64,000 nt of DNA from Eunapius fragilis (Eukaryota; Porifera; Demospongiae; Spongillida; Spongillidae). The stretch covers positions 14,057,402-14,121,401 of the forward strand of contig OY811973.1 of the NCBI GenBank assembly GCA_963681505.1, written 5' to 3'. Position numbers and translations under genes: made by a program. Positions 1-9,420 of this stretch are shown here, piece after piece (position 1 is the first letter of the stretch; the number at the start of each line of letters is the position of its first letter). The notes under the pieces were generated by a model. That model did not search any database, was not told the origin of the DNA, and worked only from the letters and a program-made list of their open reading frames with translations.

Positions 1-267
1 TGTACCCTGAGGATTAGATGGTTTGGAGGAACTTTGACCATTTGATGTACCCTGAGGATTAGGTGGTTTGGATGAACTTTGACCATTTGATGCACCCTGA
101 GGATTAGGTGGTTTGGAGGAACTTTGACCATTTGATGTACCCTGAGGATTAGGTGGTTTGGTGGAACTTTGACCAACTGCTGCACTATATGAAGTAGGTG
201 GTTTGCTGGAACTAGGAACATTGCCTATACATTCACCACTGGCTGGAATCATTTTACTATGAGACAT
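1..267 (-). CDS. USP-B1: 5' coding exon of a minus-strand USP-like gene (partial, cut by window edge)
   Basis: On the minus strand this reads an open Ser/Lys/Pro/Asn-rich repeat of 15 residues (45 bp, SNGQSSSKPPNPQGA type) preceded by MSHSKMIPASGECIGNVP. It is the duplicate of the USP-B2 first exon at 18,742-19,509. Compared with that copy, a net 19-bp deletion near 290 puts the upstream ATG (around 307) out of frame, so the likely start is the internal Met whose codon is at 265-267. The protease part of the gene would lie beyond position 1. The USP identity is inferred only from the duplicate, whose downstream exons carry a Cys box and a QQD box. The repeat makes the exon low-complexity, so a function for this segment cannot be read. 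Confidence 0.6.
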   Translation of the reverse strand, partial: MSHSKMIPASGECIGNVPSSSKPPTSYSAAVGQSSTKPPNPQGTSNGQSSSKPPNPQGASNGQSSSKPPNPQGTSNGQSSSKPSNPQGT

Positions 268-610
268 ATCCTCTGTTGCGGCCTGCTGGAAGATAACTTG
301 TGTACCATTATCGTACCCCCTAGTCCCTACAAGCCCTGTTAATGTATGACCTAGCTGCACCGGCCACGGGAGCGTGCACCGCATACGTACAGCATGCATA
401 TGCGCACGATCACATGCAAAACCCCGCAACGTACGCACACAGGAGCGGCTTCCTTGTAACCTAGGTTGGTGACGTCATCAATCTAGTGGGGAAACTCGTG
501 GGGGAATACCCTTATATATGTTATACATCGCCGCGGGAAAGGTAGGTATCCACATTTTAATTTACGTGTGTACGAAAAGCAGCTTTTGTTTTGCCTGAGT
601 GTCCGTGGGC

Positions 611-661
<51 letters not shown>

Positions 662-789
662 CGTGCGCGCGTGTGTGCGTGCGTGTGTGTGTGTGTGCGT
701 GTGTGAGAGTGTGTTGTGTGTGTCGTGTGTGCGTGTCGCCCCACATATCGTAATATTTTACAAGCGCTCCTCCTTAACGAAGGTGTACC
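268..789. promoter_or_regulatory. Bidirectional promoter region between USP-B1 and USP-A1
   Basis: This ~520-bp interval separates the divergent starts of USP-B1 (minus) and USP-A1 (plus). It holds a perfect palindromic CRE, TGACGTCA, at 470-477, an ETS-like GGCTTCCT just upstream, a TATA-like ttatatatg at 512-520 and a CpG-containing stretch at 370-440. A (GT)n tract at about 613-727 follows. The same elements recur in the duplicate at 19,510-19,997. The promoter role is inferred from position and motifs; transcription start sites are unknown. Confidence 0.5.
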
Positions 790-3700
790 ATGAGTGAGGG
801 AGCCGCCAGTGGTCATTGCGATAAACAGAACAATGGAACAGTGGAGACTGATTTGGACACCATGAAAACTGTGACCACAGATTTAAGCACTGCTGGAAAA
901 GTGAGAGGTAGTGCCCATGCCCAATGTGAGAGGTAAAAAGACATGCCTAATATAATATGAAGTACGATAGTAAAGTCATTAAAAGTAATATATTTACTTG
1001 TTCTTATGAAAACATACAGATAATAAGGAATAATGGATATCTTAAACTGCTCCTATTATGGTGCAACTTTAGAACATTACACTCATGACTTTGACCCCAT
1101 ATGTGTACAGTTGCTATGTGTGCTATCTCATACTAACAGATGGTATCACGTTTCTTCAAGAGTGGCTTTTCGGTGAGTTAATTATTACTACATTTTTCAA
1201 TCTTGCTGGACATGATGCTCCACCCTCACTCTAATAGCTCCACCCTCACTCTAATAGCTCCACCCTCACTCTAATAGCTCCACCCTCACTCTAATAGCTC
1301 CACCCTCACTCTAATAGCTCCACCCTCACTCTAATAGCTCCACCCTCACTCTAATAGCTCCACCCTCACTCTAATAGCTCCACCCTCACTCTAATAGCTC
1401 CACCCTCACTCTAATAGCTCCACCCTCACTCTAATAGCTCCACCCTCACTCTAATAGCTCCACCCTCACTCTAATAGCTCCACCCTCACTCTAATAGCTC
1501 CACCCTCACTCTAATAGCTCCACCCTCACTCTAATAGCTCCACCCTCACTCTAATAGCTCCACCCTCACTCTAATAGCTCCACCCTCACTCTAATAGCTC
1601 CACCCTCACTCTAATAGCTCCACCCTCACTCTAATAGCTCCACCCTCACTCTAATAGCTCCACCCTAACTCTAATAGCTCCACCCTCACTCTAATAGCTC
1701 CACCCTCACTCTAATAGCTCCACCCTCACTCTAATAGCTCCACCCTCACTCTAATAGCTCCACCCTCACTCTAATAGCTCCACCCTCACTCTAATAGCTC
1801 CACCCTCACTCTAATAGCTCCACCCTCACTCTAATAGCTCCACCTTCACTCTAATAGCTCCACCCTCACTCTAATAGCTCCACCCTCACTCTAATAGCTC
1901 CACCCTCACTCTAATAGCTCCACCCTCACTCTAATAGCTCCACCCTCACTCTAATAGCTCCACCCACTGTCGTTATCTCTGTTGTAGTATCTCCATGGTT
2001 TTCTGTGGTTCAGGTAGTCAGTCCTCTACGTGTGCATGACACATAGCATATGCAACTCTGCACCTATGAATTTAGGTGTTTATTTATATAGGCTAAATGT
2101 GTTACAAACATGAAAGGAAGTAGAAAACCTCAACATAAATAAATTCATAACTAAACTTTAATCACCTTAGGGGGCTTGTCCAAACTGTTTTTGGAAAAAT
2201 TAGCGTCATTGTGACGTTGGGGGGAGGGGGGGAGAGGCTGTGACGTTAAGAAAAAATTTATTGTCCGCAAGTATTGTTTTATAATACGGAACATCTAGTT
2301 AGCTGCAGCGTTGACTCCAGTGGCAGCAGTTACGTCTATTCAGACTACACTGCACATTGAGTAATGTTTCATGCTACTAATCTAACAAAAACGCTATGAC
2401 GCTTAGAGGGGGGGGGGGGGGGGGGGGGGTTAATATGTTAAAGTCACAATGATGCTAATTTTTCCAAACATAGTTTGGACAAGCCCCTTTAGTACCCGCG
2501 CCATTTTAAACCCGCAATATGATATGTAATTCATCTGTCATATTGCAGAGGGATACCAGACTCTTTTCCAGTTATTAATTATAGTAGTTTATAAAAGGTC
2601 TGGTACACAGACTACTGCAGTATGTGGGGATAGAGGGCTGCAGTATGTGGGGATAGAAGGCTGCAGTATGTGGGGATAGAGGGCTGCAGTATGTGGGGAT
2701 AGAAGGCTGAAGTATGTGGGGATAGAGGGCTGCAGTATGTGGGGATAGAGGTGGCTTTAAATAGGGGACTGCATTAAGCTAAGTTTGGTTTCAATGAGGT
2801 CCATGTACACATTGGCTTTGTCTTGTAGCTAGTTATGAATTTTGATTAGAATATCAATCTAAAATACCACCTTTGCGAAGGAATTACATGTAGTTATGAA
2901 CACGACAGTTACAATTAACTGAAAGTTCCATTTGCTATTTGTGCAGCATTTTTGTGGCCTCTTTACTGCTGAGACAGTGAGATCTTTGCCTGGAGAAAGG
3001 TTTGGGCTTCCCAATATAGGGAACACCTGTTACATGAATGCAGCCCTACAATGCCTGAGCTCTTCAGAAGAGCTGAGTGGATACTTCCATACACATGGTA
3101 AGTCTGGGTGGTGGGTGGTGGGGGGTGGTGTGGGGGGGGGGGGGCTGTCATGTGATGGAACACAATTTTCCATGTGATGTAGCACCACTGCCATGTGATG
3201 TAGCACCACTGCCATGTGATGTAGCACTACTGCCATGTGATGTAGCACCACTGCCGTGTGATGTAACACCACTGCCGTGTGATGTAGCACCACTGCCATG
3301 TGTTGTAACACCACTGCCATGTGATGTAGCACCACTGCCATGTGATGTAACACCACTGCCATGTGATGTAGCACCACTGCCATGTGATGTAGCACCACTG
3401 CCATGTGATGTAACACCACTGCCATGTGATGTAGCACCACTGCCATGTGATGTAACACCACTGCCATGTGATGTAACACCACTGCCATGTGATGTAGCAC
3501 CACTGCCATGTGATGTAGCACCACTGCCATGTGATGTAACACCACTGCCATGTGATGTAGCACCACTGCCATGTGATGTAGCACCACTGCCATGTGATGT
3601 AACACCACTGCCATGTGATGTAACACCACTGCCATGTGATGTAACACCACTGCCATGTGATGGAACACCACTGCCATGTGATGTAGCACCACTGCCATGT

Positions 3701-6700
3701 GATGTAACACCACTGCCATGTGATGTAGCACCACTGCCATGTGATGTAACACCACTGCCATGTGATGTAGCACCACTGCCATGTGATGTAGCACCACTGC
3801 CATGTGATGTAACACCACTGCCATGTGATGTAACACCACTGCCATGTGATGTAGCACCACTGCCATGTGATGTAACACCACTGCCATGTGATGTAACACC
3901 ACTGCCATGTGATGTAGCACCACTGCCATGTGATGTAGCACCACTGCCATGTGATGTAGCACCACTGCCATATGATCTAGCACCACTGCCATGTGATGTA
4001 ACACCACTCTTCACTACACACAGCACCAGACATTGCCTTCTTAAATCAGTTTGCTACTGTGATGAACAGCATGAGAGATAGAAAGACAGGTGATATCAAC
4101 CTTAAAGGCTTCAAGGTATTGTTGTGATTATGAACCATAAGGTTGTGCATTTTAATACAATTAGCTAATTGTAGAATTCCTTGGTGGTGATCAGCACCTA
4201 TGTGTGGTGGTGATCAGCACCTATGTGTGGTGCTGATCAGCACCTATGTGTGGTGGTGATCAGCACCTATGTGTGGTGCTGATCACCACCTATGTGTGGT
4301 GGTGATCAGCACCTATGTGTGGTGCTGATCAGCACCTATGTGTGGTGGTGATCAGCACCTATGTGTGGTGCTGATCAGCACCTATAGTTCTTACCACACA
4401 ATTCCCCTGTACCAAAATAACAGACCATTTTAACTAATGTGCATCAAGAAAAAAAAAAAGGTGTTTGCTGTATGTAGAATATCTGATTGTGTTTTTGAAG
4501 AGCCAATGCTTTATAGCAGGTGGACTTGCTTGATTTTTGATATTGAAAAAACTCATGAATACATAATCAGCTTTTCTATATAATGAAATACATTCAGTTT
4601 GAGTTTTGAATTGTGGCATTGCAGGATTCAGTGACCCAGTTCGCTGCTCAATTTGATGGAACATCTCAGCAAGACTCTCAGGAGTACTTAACCGTTCTTC
4701 TGGAAACACTGCATGCAAAACTGACAGACCTCCCCAACTACAGAGCTGAGGTAAAGGAAGTGGGCATTCCATAGTACTGCCTGGTAGGTGGGGCACATTC
4801 CCTGGGCCCCAGGCCTCCATGGGTACATGACCTGGGTGGAGTGTGGTATGTGTATGTGTTTGTGTGCATGTGCATGTGTGTATGTGAGTGTTACAACCTC
4901 ATCCGTTATAATGTGCACTGTAAAAAAATAATGTGTCATACGTGTTTTTAGTCATGGAGGCAGTCATCCACCATTATCTACATCTGTGTGTACCCAACCA
5001 GGAGGAGCCCAACCAGGAGGAGCCCAACCAAGGGGTGTCCATGCCCAACCAGGAGAAGCCCAGCCAGGGGGTGTCCATGCCCAACCAGGAGAAGCCCAGC
5101 CAGGGGGTGTCCATGCCCAACCAGGAGAAGCCCAGCCAGGGGGTGTCCATGCCCAACCAGGAGAAGCCCAGCCAGGGGGTGTCCATGCCCAACCAGGAGA
5201 AGCCCAGCCAGGGGGTGTCCATGCCCAACCAGGAGAAGCCCAGCCAGGGGGTGCCCAGCCAGGAGGAGCCCAACCAGGGGGTGTCCATGCCCAACCAGGA
5301 GGAGCCCAGCCAGGGGGTGCCCAGCCAGGGGGTGTCCATGCCCAACCAGGAGAAGCCCAGCCAGGGGGTGTCCATGCCCAACCAGGAGAAGCCCAGCCAG
5401 GGGGTGTCCATGCCCAACCAGGAGAAGCCCAGCCAGGGGGTGTCCATGCCCAACCAGGAGAAGCCCAGCCAGGGGGTGCCCAGCCAGGAGGAGCCCAACC
5501 AGGGGGTGTCCATGCCCAACCAGGAGAAGCCCAGCCAGGGGGTGTCCATGCCCAACCAGGAGAAGCCCAGCCAGGGGGTGTCCATGCCCAACCAGGAGAA
5601 GCCCAGCCAGGGGGTGTCCAAGCCCAACCAGGAGAAGCCCAGCCAGGGGGTGTCCATGCCCAACCAGGAGAAGCCCAGCCAGGGGGTGTCCATGCCCAAC
5701 CAGGAGAAGCCCAGCCAGGGGGTGTCCATGCCCAACCAGGAGAAGCCCAGCCAGGGGGTGCCCAGCCAGGAGGAGCCCAACCAGGGGGTGTCCATGCCCA
5801 ACCAGGAGGAGCCCAGCCAGGGGGTGCCCAGCCAGGGGGTGCCCATGCCCAACCAGGAGAAGCCCAGCCAGGGGGTGCCCAACCAGGAGAAGCCCAGCCA
5901 GGGGGTGCCCAAGCCCAACCAGGAGGAGCCCAGCCAGGGGGTGTCCATGCCCAACCAGGAGAAGCCCAGCCAGGGGGAGCCCAGCCAGGGGGTGCCCATG
6001 CCCAACCAGGAGGAGCCCAGCCAGGGGGTGTCCATGCCCAACCAGGGGGTGCCCAGCCAGGGGGTGTCCATGCCCAGCCAGGCTGAAGAACACTGGTCCA
6101 GGTATCTGTCCACCAAAGGTGCCTCAGTGGTGGTAGACATGTTTGAGGGACAGCTACAAACATTGCTGCAATGTGGAAATAGATGCGGACCTGTAAGTCT
6201 TCCCATGGGAGGACATCTTTATGTATGCATGCTTATCCTCATCCCCATCACAGCCTGTAAGGAAGTTTGATCCTTTTCTGTTCCTACCAGTTGCCATTCC
6301 AAGTGAAGTAAGTGTTAGGATCTAGGAGAATGTTGCCAGTGGTGGTCTCTGATAGAGCAGTTAGATGTGACCACAGTCCATAGAGCAGTTAGATATGACC
6401 ACAGTCCATAGAGCAGTTAGATATGACCACAGTCCATAGAGCAGTTAGATATGGCCACAGTCCATAGAGCAATTAGATATGGCCACAGTCCATAGAGCAG
6501 TTAGATATGGCCACAGTCCATAGAGCAGTTAGATATGGCCACAGTCCATAGAGCAGTTAGATATGGCCACAGTCCATAGAGCAGTTAGATATGGCCACAG
6601 TCCATAGAGCAGTTAGATATGGCCACAGTCCATAGAGCAGTTAGATATGGCCACAGTCCATAGAGCAGTTAGATATGGCCACAGTCCATAGAGCAGTTAG

Positions 6701-9002
6701 ATATGACCACAGTCCATAGAGCAGTTAGATATGGCCACAGTCCATAGAGCAGTTAGATATGGCCACAGTCCATAGAGCAGTTAGATATGGCCACAGTCCA
6801 TAGAGCAGTTAGATATGGCCACAGTCCATAGAGCAGTTAGATATGGCCACAGTCCATAGAGCAGTTAGATATGGCCACAGTCCATAGAGCAGTTAGATAT
6901 GGCCACAGTCCATAGAGCAATTAGATATGGCCACAGTCCATAGAGCAGTTAGATATGGCCACAGTCCATAGAGCAGTTAGATATGGCCACAGTCCATAGA
7001 GCAGTTAGATATGGCCACAGTCCATAGAGCAATTAGATATGGCCACAGTCCATAGAGCAGTTAGATATGGCCATAGTCCATAGAGCAGTTAGATATGGCC
7101 ACAGTCCATAGAGCAGTTAGATATGGCCACAGTCCATAGAGCAGTTAGATATGGCCACAGTCCATAGAGCAGTTAGATATGGCCACAGTCCATAGAGCAG
7201 TTAGATATGGCCACAGTCCATAGAGCAGTTAGATATGGCCACAGTCCATAGAGCAGTTAGATATGACCACAGTCTATAGAGCAGTTAGATATGACCACAG
7301 TCCATAGAGCAGTTAGATATGGCCACAGTCCATAGAGCAGTTAGATATGGCCACACTCATGTGGTGGTTTGTGCAACATCATCCATCTAGCCTGTAGCAT
7401 TTTAATTATCAATAATCCAAAGCATTATTATAATAGACACATTTTACTTTTGATGGTGTTGTGATATAGCAGTTGTGATATGCAAGTTACTTCAGTAGAT
7501 ATGCTGATATGCAGGATTGCTTTTATTTGATGAAAGTTGGATAAATTTATAGAGTGATGTATTTGTCTAAGAAATTGCTTTAATCAGGTGAAAATGTCAT
7601 CTGCAGATGCCAGTTCATTTGGATAGGTGTCTTCTATCAAAGGACAGTACAGATGATTGGTAAGTTGTAGTTTGATGGGCTCAATTAACGCACACCATTG
7701 GTCTAAGGCCATGTCCAAGTTGCAAGAAGGAGGTGACAGTTGAGCGGAGTACAACTATCACCAAAGCACCAAGAAATCTGATGATATGCCTGAAGAGGTT
7801 TAACATAGACAGGTATACTGATAGTACCGATATTTCCTACCTTCATATCCAAGTGAATCGTCACATTTTTAAATCCTCACAGATATGGAGAGGCATATAA
7901 AGTCAACACGTGTGTACACTTTCCATCTAAGTAGGTTGTAATCGCTTGCAAACACCTCATGACATGTGTCTGTTATTGTTATTCAAGTTTGGACATCTCC
8001 AAATATTGCCCACCTGGTAGCCCTAAATGTGAATATGACTTGTATGCTGTGATCAATCACCTTGGGTCTATCAATGGCGGCCACTGTAAGCTAATGTCCT
8101 GACCTGTTGTGCTGGTATAGCCATGTGCCTCCACCATGCTTAGATACAGCATGTTGCAAGCGTCAGGATAAGTGGTACATGTTCAATGATGAGAAGGTCA
8201 CACTCTGCAATGAGGGCAAAGTACTGGTAAGTACTGGTAAGGTGTTTGTCAATCCACTTCACTTTTATAATGCAAGATCAGTGATTGTAGAAATGGTGGT
8301 GTTTCCCAACAGACGAGATATTTGTTTTGTACATTTGATGACATTATTTGCAGCTGTACCACATTGGTCATAGGTCACATGGCACACTGTCATAGGTCAC
8401 ATGGCACACTTTCCATTGGCATAGGTCACATGACAAACATTCCATTGGCCATGTATGTGCCTTTATTTACCTTACTGTACACAAAGGACAGCTTTATGGA
8501 TGCAACCTTATTATAGTAATCATTTCTAAAGTGGTGTATGTGTGTGTGTGAATACTAATGTCCCTCCTCTGTGTAGGAACTAACATCCAGTGCCTATGTG
8601 CTGTTCTACCATGCAAGGTAAGGGAACTCCAGTTTTTATATTTTCCAACATTTTATATTTAGCAGAAATGTGATGAGTGGTTTCCACAGCCTGCCTGATC
8701 CAACACTGGTTAGTAAACTATATATGAAGATGTATTTGTTTACAATATTGATGTCTAATAATCAGAAAGAAAAAAACAAAGAAATTACATATTATCTAAC
8801 ACTCCCAGACCCCCTCCCCCCTGATCTGGCATTAGTTATTGTTTGAATCTTTATTAATGGTTAGGAAACTGGTTTCACTTTCACATAGGAGCAGCAACAT
8901 AAAGCTGAACTGGACCAGAAAGATAAAACTATTGAAGAGCTTAAGAAATTATTGGGTGAAAGGGACAGTGAAATTGCGAAATTGAAGGAGGCAAAAATAT
9001 AA
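790..9002 (+). CDS. USP-A1: ubiquitin carboxyl-terminal hydrolase (peptidase C19) with a long in-frame repeat inside the protease domain
   Basis: Cysteine deubiquitinase that should cleave ubiquitin from substrates. Exons: 790-932, 1140-1172, 1988-2013, 2978-3097, 4024-4115, 4625-4750, 5002-6192, 6254-6307, 7607-7659, 7708-7812, 7883-7930, 7988-8085, 8144-8226, 8577-8617, 8690-8708, 8889-9002. All phases agree and give 781 codons. Cys box [13 protein letters not shown] has the nucleophile codon at 3028-3030 (about residue 85). The QQDSQEYL box is in exon 6. CPSC and LKRF motifs are in exon 10. The His box [18 protein letters not shown] is split between exons 12 and 13 (His about residue 696), then KWYMFND and AYVLFY. 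The C-terminus is a short charged coiled coil. Exon 7 adds ~30 copies of a 12-residue Pro/Gln repeat (about residues 181-545) before the zinc-ribbon segment. The first zinc pair is C-x3-C, not the usual C-x2-C. Exon 3 (26 nt) is the weakest call. The intron at 7660-7707 is only 48 nt. Family assignment is secure; the subfamily is not. Confidence 0.85.
1217..1966 (+). repeat. 20-bp minisatellite, ~37 copies, in USP-A1 intron 2
   Basis: Unit ctccaccctcactctaatag, nearly invariant, lies in the intron between exons 2 and 3 of USP-A1. The duplicate locus (20,733-20,780) has only about two copies, so the array expanded after the duplication or contracted in the other copy. The unit length is not a multiple of three, fitting an intronic position. 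Confidence 0.95.
2170..2488. mobile_element. MITE with terminal inverted repeats and TTA target duplication (copy 1)
   Basis: A 319-bp element in USP-A1 intron 3 begins ggggcttgtccaaactg and ends with the inverse. The arms extend through ttggaaaaattagc over roughly 40 bp. It is flanked by TTA on both sides (2167-2169 and 2489-2491), as for PIF/Harbinger-type elements, which target TWA. A long G run lies inside (2407-2430). It has no coding capacity. It occupies the same site in the duplicate, so it inserted before the duplication. Confidence 0.75.
2619..2752 (+). repeat. 23-bp repeat, ~6 copies, in USP-A1 intron 3
   Basis: Units containing gcagtatgtggggatagagg repeat in tandem upstream of the Cys-box exon. 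The duplicate at 21,425-21,470 carries about two units. Confidence 0.85.
3165..4010 (+). repeat. 21-bp minisatellite, ~40 copies, in USP-A1 intron 4
   Basis: Unit ccatgtgatgtagcaccactg with a common variant (gtaacacc) fills the intron between the Cys-box exon and exon 5. Because 21 is divisible by three, it stays open in several frames on both strands. Splice donor gtaagt at 3098 and acceptor cag at 4021-4023, with matching phase, place it in an intron. The duplicate has ~17 copies. Confidence 0.95.
4187..4386 (+). repeat. 23-bp repeat with a gatc palindrome core, ~9 copies, USP-A1 intron 5
   Basis: Units alternate between tggtggtgatcagcacctat and tggtgctgatcagcacctat forms. The second form contains the palindrome gtgctgatcagcac. 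A related, more diverged array sits at 22,376-22,556 in the duplicate. Confidence 0.85.
5002..6080 (+). repeat. 36-bp coding repeat in USP-A1 exon 7 (12-residue [12 protein letters not shown] units)
   Basis: About 30 tandem units, some shortened by 18 bp or other multiples of three, form most of the 1,191-nt exon 7. The frame is fixed by the phase-0 acceptor at 5001 and by the downstream [10 protein letters not shown] and [10 protein letters not shown] motifs of the USP fold, so this repeat is translated. The USP-A2 exon has only ~250 bp of it. The matching exon of USP-C has a short Gln-rich linker instead. Confidence 0.85.
6353..7358 (+). repeat. 28-bp minisatellite, ~36 copies, USP-A1 intron 8
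   Basis: Units read cagttagatatggccacagt followed by ccatagag, with few variants (gacc, caatta). It lies between the FDPF exon and the CL exon. The duplicate array (23,677-25,236) is larger, ~56 copies, and richer in variant units. Confidence 0.95.
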
Positions 9003-9420
9003 ATAATCTCATTTTAATTTGGAGTGTAATACTGTTTGTGTGTGAATAACTTTTTTTTTCCAAGCACTTCAATTTCAATTTGATACACGTCTTTTATAAC
9101 ACTCCCCTGCTTGTTAAATTAAACCAGTAATGTTGATAAATGTTATGTATTGAATGTGTAGCACCTGTTCATCTATGGGCTGCATCCACAGGTCTACAGA
9201 TGCAATGTTATCACACAATGCTAATATTTAATATGTGTTGGACACATCCACATGTTTAAATCTCCTCTATTTCCTGCATGAAAGTGAAAGGTAAACAGTG
9301 ATTCCTGAGGCTAAACATCCAACAGACCTTGATCATTCCATCCACATCAAGTGTCAGCTTTTCTGCCATTTTCTTCTTGCTAATTAAACTATAAAGCAAT
9401 TGGGTAGTTCACATTACATA
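9003..9420. other. 3' flank of USP-A1, no gene seen
   Basis: AT-rich sequence after the USP-A1 stop. It matches 26,856-27,312 in the duplicate, which has extra sequence at about 26,940-27,010. It probably includes the 3' UTR. No further exon was found. Confidence 0.6.

Noticed and set aside
568..816. Val/Cys- and His/Thr-rich frames over the GT tract
   Set aside because: Translation of a dinucleotide repeat; it lies in the intergenic promoter region.
3030..4081. Open frames of about 290-335 codons on both strands over the 21-bp repeat
   Set aside because: They are products of a triplet-length repeat without stops. Donor and acceptor with matching phase place the array in a USP-A1 intron.
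4964..6206. Other long frames over 5,000-6,100 ([24 protein letters not shown] repeats)
   Set aside because: Only the [12 protein letters not shown] frame joins the upstream exon in phase and continues into conserved USP motifs.
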